The notes beneath the pieces were generated by a model. That model did no database searches. It was not told the origin of the DNA and saw nothing but the letters and a program-made list of their open reading frames with translations. Position numbers and translations under genes: made by a program. Shown one piece after another: positions 1 to 6,898 of a DNA stretch of 64,000 nucleotides (its first letter is position 1; each line of letters starts with the position of its first letter). This stretch comes from Catenulispora sp. GP43 (lineage in GTDB: Bacteria; Actinomycetota; Actinomycetes; Streptomycetales; Catenulisporaceae), in contig NZ_JBGCCT010000016.1 in the NCBI RefSeq assembly GCF_041260665.1, forward strand, positions 62,001 to 126,000, in the 5' to 3' direction.

Positions 1-369
1 GGCCTCGGTCTCGGCCTGGTCCTGAGCATCGGCTTCAGCGCCGGCCAGGGTTGCGGCCTGGGCATCGGCTTCAGCGCGGGCCTGGGCCTCGCCGTGCGCC
101 TCAGCTTCAGCCTCAGCCCGGGCCTCGGTGTCGGAGCCGGTAACCGTGTCTTCCGCGTCTTCCCGGTCTTCCGCACCGCTGTCGAATCCGGGCGAGGTGT
201 AGGTGACCGTGCGGAACCCGTTCTCGGCCGGCGCCGCCTCCTCCTTCTCCTCGTCGGCGTCGGCGCCCTCGTGGGCTTCGGCTTCGGCGAATGCGGGCTC
301 TCTGGATTCCTCTTCGTCGATGTCCGCATGCTTCGTGCCGGCGCGGTCCACCGCAGCATCCTCACTCAT
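1..369 (-). CDS. Ala/Glu-rich acidic protein, N-terminal part (runs off window)
   Basis: The reading frame starts at ATG 369 and stays open to base 1, so at least 123 residues are present and the C-terminus is missing. The first 70 residues are acidic (EEEE and EEKEEAAP stretches), followed by low-complexity EARAEAEAEA-type runs that look like a coiled or extended linker. A strong GGAGGTGG ribosome binding site lies 4 bases before the ATG. The start overlaps the stop of the upstream gene as ATGA, so the two are translationally coupled. No domain is recognised in the visible part; the function may lie beyond the edge. Confidence 0.7.
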   Translation of the reverse strand, partial: MSEDAAVDRAGTKHADIDEEESREPAFAEAEAHEGADADEEKEEAAPAENGFRTVTYTSPGFDSGAEDREDAEDTVTGSDTEARAEAEAEAHGEAQARAEADAQAATLAGAEADAQDQAETEA

Positions 370-968
370 CGAGCCACCTCCATGTTGGTCGCCGTCTCCG
401 ATACCGAATCCGAGCTCTGACTCTCCTGCCGTCCCTCGTCCCGGCCGGCCGCGGCCAGCATCTCGTCGAAGAGCGCGGCGTACTTCTGGAACGCCTGGCG
501 CATGTCCTCGGTGGACGTGCTCCGGACATCCGTCTCCGTCGCCTGCCGCACCTGGATCGCCTCGCGGTAGCCCGAGACAGAAGCCGCGTGCGGGACGGAG
601 AGCAGTTCGAGCAGAGCCTCGCCGTCGCCGCCCGGGTAGCCCCGGAACCGGGCCAGGCGGACCACCAGCGCCTCGGCCTCGTTCAACGCGGCGGCGGGAT
701 CGTCGACGAACGATTCCTGCGCCTGCCGCCAGTCCTGCGCGTACCGGTCACGCTCCTGGGCGGCCAGCGGCCTCAGTGCGAGGTTCGCATAGGCGCGCCG
801 ACGCCGGCCCAACTCCTTGTCGGCGGCCCGGCGGCTGCCCTCCTGCTCGACGAGAGCCTCGTATTCCGGGCCGAAAGCGGCACGCTTCCGGCGCCGGTCG
901 TACTCCACGGCCGCGGCGATGACGAGGCCTGCGATGACGACGATCGCCACCAGTGCACCGATGATCAT
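366..968 (-). CDS. Hypothetical single-TM membrane protein
   Basis: Encodes 200 residues. Residues 1-22 form a clear N-terminal hydrophobic helix (MIIGALVAIVVIAGLVIAAA) followed by basic residues YDRRRKR, so the remaining 175 residues are probably cytoplasmic. The body is helical and charged, rich in Arg, Ala and Glu, without catalytic motifs I recognise. A GGGAGGCGTC site precedes ATG 968. The stop overlaps the start of the next gene (ATGA), so it is the first gene of a two-gene operon with the acidic protein. Similar one-TM proteins are common in actinobacteria as hypotheticals. Function unknown. Confidence 0.72.
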   Translation of the reverse strand: MIIGALVAIVVIAGLVIAAAVEYDRRRKRAAFGPEYEALVEQEGSRRAADKELGRRRRAYANLALRPLAAQERDRYAQDWRQAQESFVDDPAAALNEAEALVVRLARFRGYPGGDGEALLELLSVPHAASVSGYREAIQVRQATETDVRSTSTEDMRQAFQKYAALFDEMLAAAGRDEGRQESQSSDSVSETATNMEVAR

Positions 969-1013
969 GACGCCTCCCTGAGTCGGGATACCGTGTGACC
1001 AAAGCGCGGGACT

Positions 1014-1955
1014 TCAAACGCCGGAGCGAACAGACAGCACCAGCTTGCCGGTCGTCCGTCCGGTCGCGCCCCGCCGCTGCGCCTCGTCGGCCTGCTCCAG
1101 CGGCAGCACGGCGTCCACGTGGACCCGCAGCCGGCCCTGTTCGACGAGCCCTGCGATCGCCGCCATCCCGGCCTGGTCGGCCTCGACGGTCAGGTGCTTC
1201 ACGCGCACGCCGTAGTCCTTCGCCTGCGCCACCACCTGCTCCCGCTTCGCGAACACGATGGCGACGAGGGTGCCGCCGCGCCGCATCGTGCGCAGCGAAC
1301 GCAGGCTGTAGTCGCCGCCGACCGCGTCGAAGACCATGTCGACGTCCCGGACGGTCTCGGCGAAGTCGGTCGTGGTGTAGTCGATCACCTCGTCGGCACC
1401 CAGGCCGCGGACGAACTCGTGCTTGCCGGCGCTGGCCGTGCCGATCACATACGCGCCCCGCGCTTTGGCGATCTGCACGGCGACGTGGCCCACCCCGCCG
1501 GCCGCGGCGTGAATCAACACACGGTGACCGGGCTGGACATCGGCGGTGTCGACCAGCGCCTGCCACGCCGTGAGCGCGACCACCGGCAGCGCCGCCGCGT
1601 GGACGTGGTCGAGGCCCTCCGGCTTGTGCACGAGGTTCCGCGCCGGAGCCGCGGCGTACTCGGCGTAGCCGCCGGCGCCGCGCGGATAGTCGAGCATGCC
1701 GAAGACTTCGTCGCCCGGTTCGTAGATCGTGACGCCGACCCCGACCGCCTCCACCACGCCGGAGACGTCCCACCCGACCACGAACGGCGGCCGGCCCAGA
1801 TACAGGCCGGTGTTCCGGTGCAACCAGTCGGTCGGGTTCACCCCGGCGGCGTGCACCCGCACCAGGACGTCGGTCGGCCCGAGCGCCGGCAGCGGCCGTT
1901 CGACGACGGACAGGACTTCGGGGCCGCCCAGGACTTCCTGACTGATCGCGCGCAT
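1014..1955 (-). CDS. NADP-dependent oxidoreductase, quinone-oxidoreductase-like (zinc-free MDR family)
   Basis: 313 residues, the usual length for quinone-reductase-like MDR enzymes. The N-terminus MRAISQEVLGGPEVL is typical, the catalytic GroES-like domain follows, and a Rossmann nucleotide site shows as HAAAGGVGHVAVQIAK near residues 150-165. The Cys/His zinc ligands of classical alcohol dehydrogenases are not evident, which fits the quinone-reductase branch. Start ATG 1955 is preceded by AGAAGGA. The frame continues upstream without a stop, but that part is antisense to the regulator gene and is not protein-like. It is divergent from a GlxA-type AraC regulator across about 93 bp, so that regulator may control it. 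Confidence 0.9.
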   Translation of the reverse strand: MRAISQEVLGGPEVLSVVERPLPALGPTDVLVRVHAAGVNPTDWLHRNTGLYLGRPPFVVGWDVSGVVEAVGVGVTIYEPGDEVFGMLDYPRGAGGYAEYAAAPARNLVHKPEGLDHVHAAALPVVALTAWQALVDTADVQPGHRVLIHAAAGGVGHVAVQIAKARGAYVIGTASAGKHEFVRGLGADEVIDYTTTDFAETVRDVDMVFDAVGGDYSLRSLRTMRRGGTLVAIVFAKREQVVAQAKDYGVRVKHLTVEADQAGMAAIAGLVEQGRLRVHVDAVLPLEQADEAQRRGATGRTTGKLVLSVRSGV

Positions 1956-2048
1956 CGCTGTATTCCTTCTTCTTGACGAGGTCAGAGCTGCTTTCAAGAC
2001 CATTTTCGAGGCCGCGGCCGGAGCCCTGAAAGTGTCCGAAGCGACGAT

Positions 2049-3125
2049 GTGCGCAAAGATTTGGCCATGCCCGTTGCCCGGACGCCAGCCCCGAACCCCC
2101 ACCGCGTCGTCGTGCTTGCCCTCCCGCAGGTGTTCCCGTTCGAACTCGGCATCCCGGCCCGCGTCTTCGGCTCCGCCCGCGGTCCCGACGGCGCGCGGCT
2201 GTACGAGGTCGTCACGTGCTCGCCCGACGGCGGTCCGGTCACCACCGCCGCCGACTTCACCGTCTGCGTCGGACACGGCATCGAGGCACTGACCACCGCC
2301 GACACCCTGGTGGTGCCGCCGTTCGCCTGGGAGCCCGCGGGCCCCGGCGGTCCCGGCGGGAGCGACCCGGCGCTGCCGGTCGGCGTCTTCGCGGCCCTGC
2401 GCCCGGGAACCCGCGTCGTGTCCATCTGCACCGCCGCCGTCTTGCTGGCGGCGGCCGGTCTGCTCGACGGCCGCCCGGCGACCACGCACTGGGAGGAGGC
2501 CGAGGCCTGCCGCCGGCTGTTCCCCGCCGTCGACTGGGACGCCGATGTGCTGTTCGTCGACGACGGCGACGTCCTCACCTCGGCGGGCGTGGCCGCTGGT
2601 GTCGACCTGTGCCTGCACCTCATCCGGCGCGACCACGGCAGCGCGGTCGCCAACCGGGCCGCTCGCCACTGCGTGGTCCCGCCGTGGCGCGAGGGCGGCC
2701 AGGCCCAGTACATCGAACGCGCCGTCCCCGGTCCGACTGATGCCTCGACCTCTGGCACCCGCGCCTGGGCCATGCAGCGCCTGGACCAGCCGCTACCGCT
2801 GGACGAGCTGGCGCGCCACGCGGGCATGAGTGTTCGTACCCTGACTCGCCGCTTCCGCCAAGAGGTCGGCATGACCCCTGTCGACTGGCTCATCCAGCAG
2901 CGCGTCGAGTACGCCCGGCACCTGTTGGAAACCAGCGACCTGCCCATCGACCGCCTGGCCCGCAGCGTCGGTTTCGGAAGCTCGGCTTCGCTGCGGGGCC
3001 ACTTCCACGCGGCAGTCGGTGTCTCGCCGCAGGCCTATCGCAAGACGTTCCAAGGGGAGCATCCAGTTCCTACGGGCCCAGCGGCTCTTTCAGCCGCAGC
3101 AGCAAAGCCTTTGGCGCGACTCTGA
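2049..3125 (+). CDS. GlxA-family AraC transcriptional regulator (DJ-1/PfpI + AraC HTH)
   Basis: 358 residues. The N-terminal half is a DJ-1/PfpI-like domain with the nucleophile-elbow Cys in VSICTAAVLLA (Cys127); in this regulator family the domain is a ligand sensor. The C-terminal ~100 residues are a double helix-turn-helix AraC domain (LDELARHAGMSVRTLTRRF, then IDRLARSVGFGSSASLRGHF). Start is GTG 2049; ATG 2067 is an alternative and neither has a strong ribosome site. It is divergent from the MDR oxidoreductase, a common regulator-target layout. Its 3' end overlaps the convergent lipid-kinase gene by 56 bp. Confidence 0.9.
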   Translation: MRKDLAMPVARTPAPNPHRVVVLALPQVFPFELGIPARVFGSARGPDGARLYEVVTCSPDGGPVTTAADFTVCVGHGIEALTTADTLVVPPFAWEPAGPGGPGGSDPALPVGVFAALRPGTRVVSICTAAVLLAAAGLLDGRPATTHWEEAEACRRLFPAVDWDADVLFVDDGDVLTSAGVAAGVDLCLHLIRRDHGSAVANRAARHCVVPPWREGGQAQYIERAVPGPTDASTSGTRAWAMQRLDQPLPLDELARHAGMSVRTLTRRFRQEVGMTPVDWLIQQRVEYARHLLETSDLPIDRLARSVGFGSSASLRGHFHAAVGVSPQAYRKTFQGEHPVPTGPAALSAAAAKPLARL

Positions 3126-3966
3126 CATCCAGCACAGGTGCGTCCGCAAGCGGTTCCCCATCGGCTTCCCGCCGCAGTGGACGCTGGGCGCGCACCACGA
3201 TGTGCCGGCCTCGGAGCTGCTCCACGGCCGGCGAGCGGCCCTGCCCCCGCATCAGGTGCACGACGACCGACGCCCACCCCAGGACCGTGCGCGGGGCGAG
3301 GATCGCGACCTCCAGCACACCGTCGTCGGGTCGGGCGTCCGGGAACAGCGATATGCCGCCGTGCAGCGCGCCGACGTTACCGATGACCACGGTGCGGATG
3401 TGCTTGTGCCGGGTGAGGTGGCCGTCCACCTCGACCGTCGCGGCGAAGCCCCGGTCCGCCAGATGCCGGACCAGCGAGACCACGTAGGCCGGCCAGCCGA
3501 TCCGGCGCTTCAGCCGGTGGGGAGCGTCCTGCACCATCGCGGCGTCCAGGCCGGCGCCCGCCATCCCGACCATCACCCCGTCGTCCAGCCGGCCCACGTC
3601 CACGGCCTGGTCGACGCCGTTGACCGCGACCGCCACCGCCTCGGCCGGATCGCGCGGGACGCCCAGGTTGCGGGCCACCAGATTCCCCGTCCCGATCGGC
3701 ACCACCGCCATCGGTATCCCGGTCCCGGCCAGGGCCGCCGCGCAGGCGCTCACCGTCCCGTCGCCGCCGCACACCACGACGAGCCGCGCGCCGTCGGCCA
3801 GCGCCGTGCGCACCGCTTGGCCTCCGGGGTCGTCGCTGGTGGTGGCGTACACCTTCGGCGGTGGATCGCCGCGCTCGCGCAGTGCCCACCGCAGCAGATC
3901 GCGCGGGTCGTCCCCGCGCAGTGCCGCGAGCTTGCCTTCATGGACCACGAGCGCCACCTGATTCAC
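3070..3966 (-). CDS. Diacylglycerol kinase catalytic-domain lipid kinase (YegS/BmrU/LCB5-like)
   Basis: 298 residues, normal for the soluble bacterial lipid-kinase family. The ATP-binding GGDGT motif is at residues 67-71 and the downstream PIGTGNLVARN motif at 90-100; the C-terminal domain is a beta-sandwich type with GNVGALHGGISLFPDA. The family phosphorylates diacylglycerol or related lipids using ATP. It sits next to a YihY/BrkB membrane protein and two PAP2 phosphatases, so the neighbourhood looks concerned with lipid phosphates, but the substrate is inferred only. The last 56 bp overlap the convergent GlxA-type gene. Confidence 0.9.
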   Translation of the reverse strand: MNQVALVVHEGKLAALRGDDPRDLLRWALRERGDPPPKVYATTSDDPGGQAVRTALADGARLVVVCGGDGTVSACAAALAGTGIPMAVVPIGTGNLVARNLGVPRDPAEAVAVAVNGVDQAVDVGRLDDGVMVGMAGAGLDAAMVQDAPHRLKRRIGWPAYVVSLVRHLADRGFAATVEVDGHLTRHKHIRTVVIGNVGALHGGISLFPDARPDDGVLEVAILAPRTVLGWASVVVHLMRGQGRSPAVEQLRGRHIVVRAQRPLRREADGEPLADAPVLDVRVAPKALLLRLKEPLGP

Positions 3967-4006
3967 CGCCCCCTTCTAGCCGCGCGGCGCCCGACCCAAA
4001 CAGCGC

Positions 4007-4987
4007 ATGATTACGCGCGTCGCGGACATCCGGCCCCCCATGTCGACCACGACGAAAGTGCCGCAGACCCGGACCATGTCCGGCGAGCATTTGTCTGCGG
4101 ATGACGCTTGGCGCACCCTGCGCCGCACCGGGACCGGAACACTGCTGCGCGACGCGTTCGTCCGGCTGCGCTACGGCGACGGCTTCAGCCATGCCCGCGC
4201 CCTGGGCCTGCAGATGGCGCTCACCGCCATACCCGGCCTGATCGCCTTGGTGGGCCTGGCGCAGACGGCGCACGACGCGCGCTGGGGCCAGGCCTTGCAG
4301 GAGACCATCGAGCGGGTCACGCCGCCGGCGAGCCGGGCCGCCGTCGGCCAAGCCTTGCGGGGCGCCGGGGACGGCGGCCGCTCGGCGGTGGGACTGGGAC
4401 TGGCGGCGGCCCTGGTGTCCCTGACCGTGGCGATGGGCCAGGTCGAGCGCGGCGCCAACCGGATCTACGGCATGCAGCGCGACCGGCCCTTCCCCGCGAA
4501 GTACGGCGGCGCGTTTCTGCGCGCGGTGCTGGCCGGGGTGCCCATCGCGGTTGGGCTCGCGCTGCTGGTCTTCGGCGAGTCCTTCGGTAGTTCGCTGAGC
4601 GACGCCTACCACTGGTCGCCCGGCGTCCTGCGCGTCTGGAACCTGGCCCGGTGGCCGGCCGGCACCCTGCTGGCCCTGGTCTCCGCCGGGGTCCTGTTCC
4701 GCAAGGCGCCGCGGCGGCGGCAGCCCTCGGTCACCTGGCTCGTGTTCGGGGCCGCGGTCTCGCTGGTGGTGTGGCTGGCGTTGACCGCGGCGCTGTCGTG
4801 GTACGTCGAGGGCAGCCACACCTTCGGTACCACCTACGGTCCGCTGACCGCTGTGCTGGCCTTCCTGCTGTGGTCGAACCTGAGCGCAATCGCGCTGTTC
4901 TACGGGATCGCGTTCGCCGCGCAGCTGGAGAGCTGCCGGGCCGGGGCGGGGTACCGCGCGCCGATCACCGCCGACCCCGACGCCTGA
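4007..4987 (+). CDS. YihY/BrkB-family inner-membrane protein
   Basis: 326 residues with about six hydrophobic segments: two in the first half (ARALGLQMALTAIPGLIALV and SAVGLGLAAALVSLTVAM), then near 170-190, 210-225, 245-265 and 280-305. The order and the GTTYGPLTAVLAFLLWSNLS segment near the C-terminus match the YihY/BrkB family. The name virulence factor BrkB is historical and the function is not established. Start ATG 4007 has no good ribosome site; ATG 4040 and 4076 are alternatives. It is divergent from the lipid-kinase gene across only 40 bp, and its end overlaps the convergent PAP2 gene by 23 bp. Confidence 0.87.
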   Translation: MITRVADIRPPMSTTTKVPQTRTMSGEHLSADDAWRTLRRTGTGTLLRDAFVRLRYGDGFSHARALGLQMALTAIPGLIALVGLAQTAHDARWGQALQETIERVTPPASRAAVGQALRGAGDGGRSAVGLGLAAALVSLTVAMGQVERGANRIYGMQRDRPFPAKYGGAFLRAVLAGVPIAVGLALLVFGESFGSSLSDAYHWSPGVLRVWNLARWPAGTLLALVSAGVLFRKAPRRRQPSVTWLVFGAAVSLVVWLALTAALSWYVEGSHTFGTTYGPLTAVLAFLLWSNLSAIALFYGIAFAAQLESCRAGAGYRAPITADPDA

Positions 4988-5681
4988 CCGGCGGTGCCGG
5001 TCGAGCTGGCCGAGCTGGCCGGACCGGTTCGGCCAGGACGACACGCTTGGCCAGCAGCACACACAACGTCCCCAGCACCGCCCCCGCGATGACATCGCTG
5101 GGGTGGTGCATGCCCCGGTACAGCCGCGACAGGCCCACCGCGCAGGGCACGGCCAGCAGCAGCCACACCGGCCAGCCGGTCCCGTGCCGCCACGCCACCA
5201 GCGCCACCGCCGCGTACAGCGCCGTGGCCGCGGCCGTGTGGCCGGACGGGAAGCTGGAGGTCGGCGGGGCGGTGTCCAAGTGCGGAACCGCCGGTCGGGC
5301 CCGATCGACCACCATCGTGGTCACCAGGAAGACGCTGAGCTCCGTCAGCAGCACGGTCGCCACGAACACCGCCTCGACCCAGCGGTGAGTCAGGACCCTG
5401 ATCGCGGTGAACGCCACCACGCTCAGGGCGATGGCCGAGGGCGTGTTGGCGACCGTTGAGAAGAACCCTGATACGTCGTTCATCGCGGGAGTCCGGTGCC
5501 GGGCCAGGGCACGGTTCACCCCGTCCTCGACGCTCAACGGCCACGTGTGCGCCAGCGGCCCGGTGACCAGCCAGCCGGCGGCGGCCAGCACCGCGAAGAC
5601 CACCACCGCTCCGAGCACCAGCCGCAGCCCGGCACCGCGCAGGCCGCGCGACGGCGCGGCTCCGGTCGCCGACGCGGTCAT
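4965..5681 (-). CDS. PAP2-family phosphatase, membrane (second of coupled pair)
   Basis: 238 residues with five to six membrane segments. The phosphatase motifs are DRARP, SSFPSGHTAA and SRLYRGMHHPSDV, giving the catalytic His residues. The Lys of the KX6RP motif is replaced by Thr (TTMVVDRARP), unlike in its neighbour. The family removes phosphate from lipid phosphates such as phosphatidate or undecaprenyl diphosphate at the outer membrane face. ATG 5681 follows GGAGG and overlaps the stop of the upstream PAP2 gene (ATGA). The C-terminus is an Arg/Pro-rich tail. Confidence 0.88.
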   Translation of the reverse strand: MTASATGAAPSRGLRGAGLRLVLGAVVVFAVLAAAGWLVTGPLAHTWPLSVEDGVNRALARHRTPAMNDVSGFFSTVANTPSAIALSVVAFTAIRVLTHRWVEAVFVATVLLTELSVFLVTTMVVDRARPAVPHLDTAPPTSSFPSGHTAAATALYAAVALVAWRHGTGWPVWLLLAVPCAVGLSRLYRGMHHPSDVIAGAVLGTLCVLLAKRVVLAEPVRPARPARPAPPVRRRGRR

Positions 5682-6436
5682 GCCCCGCCTCCACCGAGCT
5701 CTTGCGGCTCCTCGGGCTCCACGCCCTCGGCCAGCGGACGCGCCGGCCGCAACCCGTGCTCGACCCGCCACGTCTGGAACGCCGACACCGACGCCGCCAA
5801 CAGCGCCACGGCCAACAACCACGCCCCCACGACATCGGTGACCCAGTGCACGCCCAGCGCCACCCGGCTGTACCCGACCGCGAACACGGCGAGCGCCGCG
5901 ACCGTCCACGCCACGACCTTGCCGACCCGCCCCACCAGCGGCAGCACGACCAGGACGACGATCCCGCCGGCCAGCGCGGACGCCATGGCGTGCCCGGAGG
6001 GGAAGGACGCACCCGGCGCATGCGCGAAGGGATTCGGCAGATGCGGCCGGGCCCGATCGACCAGCGTCTTCAGCCCGGTGTCCAGCACGGCCCCGGCGAC
6101 CATCGTCGAGACCGCCCACACCGCCAGCCGCCGCGCCCCCCGCACCCACAGCACCACGGCGAGGACCGCGATCAGAACGCGCGACGGCGTCGGCCCCCCG
6201 TAGTCCGAGATCCACAACAGGGTCCTGATGACCAGCGGATGACCGGCCGCATGATCGTGGAGAGCGGAAGCGGTGTTCTGATCGAGCTCCCGGAACGGAT
6301 CCCACGCGCTCTCCACCGCGACCGCCAGCAGCCCGGCCAGCGCGGCGGCCGGGACCGCGACGAACAGCGTCAGCGCCAGGCGCGCGCCGAAGCGCTCGTG
6401 CAGGCGTCGCCGTACGGCGTTCGAGACATCTGGCAT
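5678..6436 (-). CDS. PAP2-family phosphatase, membrane (first of coupled pair)
   Basis: 252 residues, about six membrane helices. All three PAP2 motifs are intact: KTLVDRARP, ASFPSGHAMA and SRVALGVHWVTD. I chose ATG 6436 because AAGGAGG sits 9 bases before it; a TTG 57 bases upstream keeps the frame but has no ribosome site. The stop overlaps the next PAP2 gene (ATGA), so the two enzymes are co-translated and may have arisen by duplication. The acidic EPEEPQELGGGGA tail is cytoplasmic. The substrate is unknown; undecaprenyl diphosphate or phosphatidate are family possibilities. Confidence 0.88.
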   Translation of the reverse strand: MPDVSNAVRRRLHERFGARLALTLFVAVPAAALAGLLAVAVESAWDPFRELDQNTASALHDHAAGHPLVIRTLLWISDYGGPTPSRVLIAVLAVVLWVRGARRLAVWAVSTMVAGAVLDTGLKTLVDRARPHLPNPFAHAPGASFPSGHAMASALAGGIVVLVVLPLVGRVGKVVAWTVAALAVFAVGYSRVALGVHWVTDVVGAWLLAVALLAASVSAFQTWRVEHGLRPARPLAEGVEPEEPQELGGGGA

Positions 6437-6562
6437 GGACCAGAACCTCCTTCGTGTCGGGCGGCGGCCGGATACCCCGACGCCGGGCTTCAAACCGCTG
6501 AAGTGTGCCAGACTGAGTTCGGGGATGATGCGACGGTAATCGCAGATAAAGGGGGCCGTTCC

Positions 6563-6898
6563 GTGGCAGGCGCAGAGCAGACGCTGGAGATTTCCGCCTT
6601 CTCGCCCGATGATCTCGACGCGGTGTACAGGGAGTTGCGCGGCAAAGAGGGAATCAGCGTCACGCCGACCTCTGCGCAGACCGAGCCCGGCTACATGGGT
6701 GGCGTCTCAGATGCCCTCATCGTGGGTTTCACGGAAGGGGGAGCGGTAGCCCTCCTGGAGATGGTCAGGACCCTGGTGAAGTCGCGTGGTTCCCGCTTCA
6801 AGCTGAAGATCCGGAAAGGCGATACCACCATCAAGATCACCACGGGGGACGCCGACGAGGCGCTGGCGCTTTTGCGGGAGTTGATAAGTGGGGAGTGA
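6563..6898 (+). CDS. Effector-associated constant component EACC1-like protein
   Basis: 111 residues from GTG 6563 (AAAGGGGG upstream). The fold pattern is beta-strand, helix, GGVSDALIVGF, a hydrophobic helix GGAVALLEMVRTLVKSR, then RFKLKIRKGDTTIKIT and a C-terminal helix DEALALLREL. This matches the small EACC1 component that accompanies caspase or trypsin effectors in multicellular-bacterial conflict systems, and the next gene, overlapping by 11 bp, is indeed a caspase. The role of EACC1 is unproven; it is presumed to be an adaptor or regulator of the effector. The assignment rests on pattern and context. Confidence 0.75.
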   Translation: MAGAEQTLEISAFSPDDLDAVYRELRGKEGISVTPTSAQTEPGYMGGVSDALIVGFTEGGAVALLEMVRTLVKSRGSRFKLKIRKGDTTIKITTGDADEALALLRELISGE

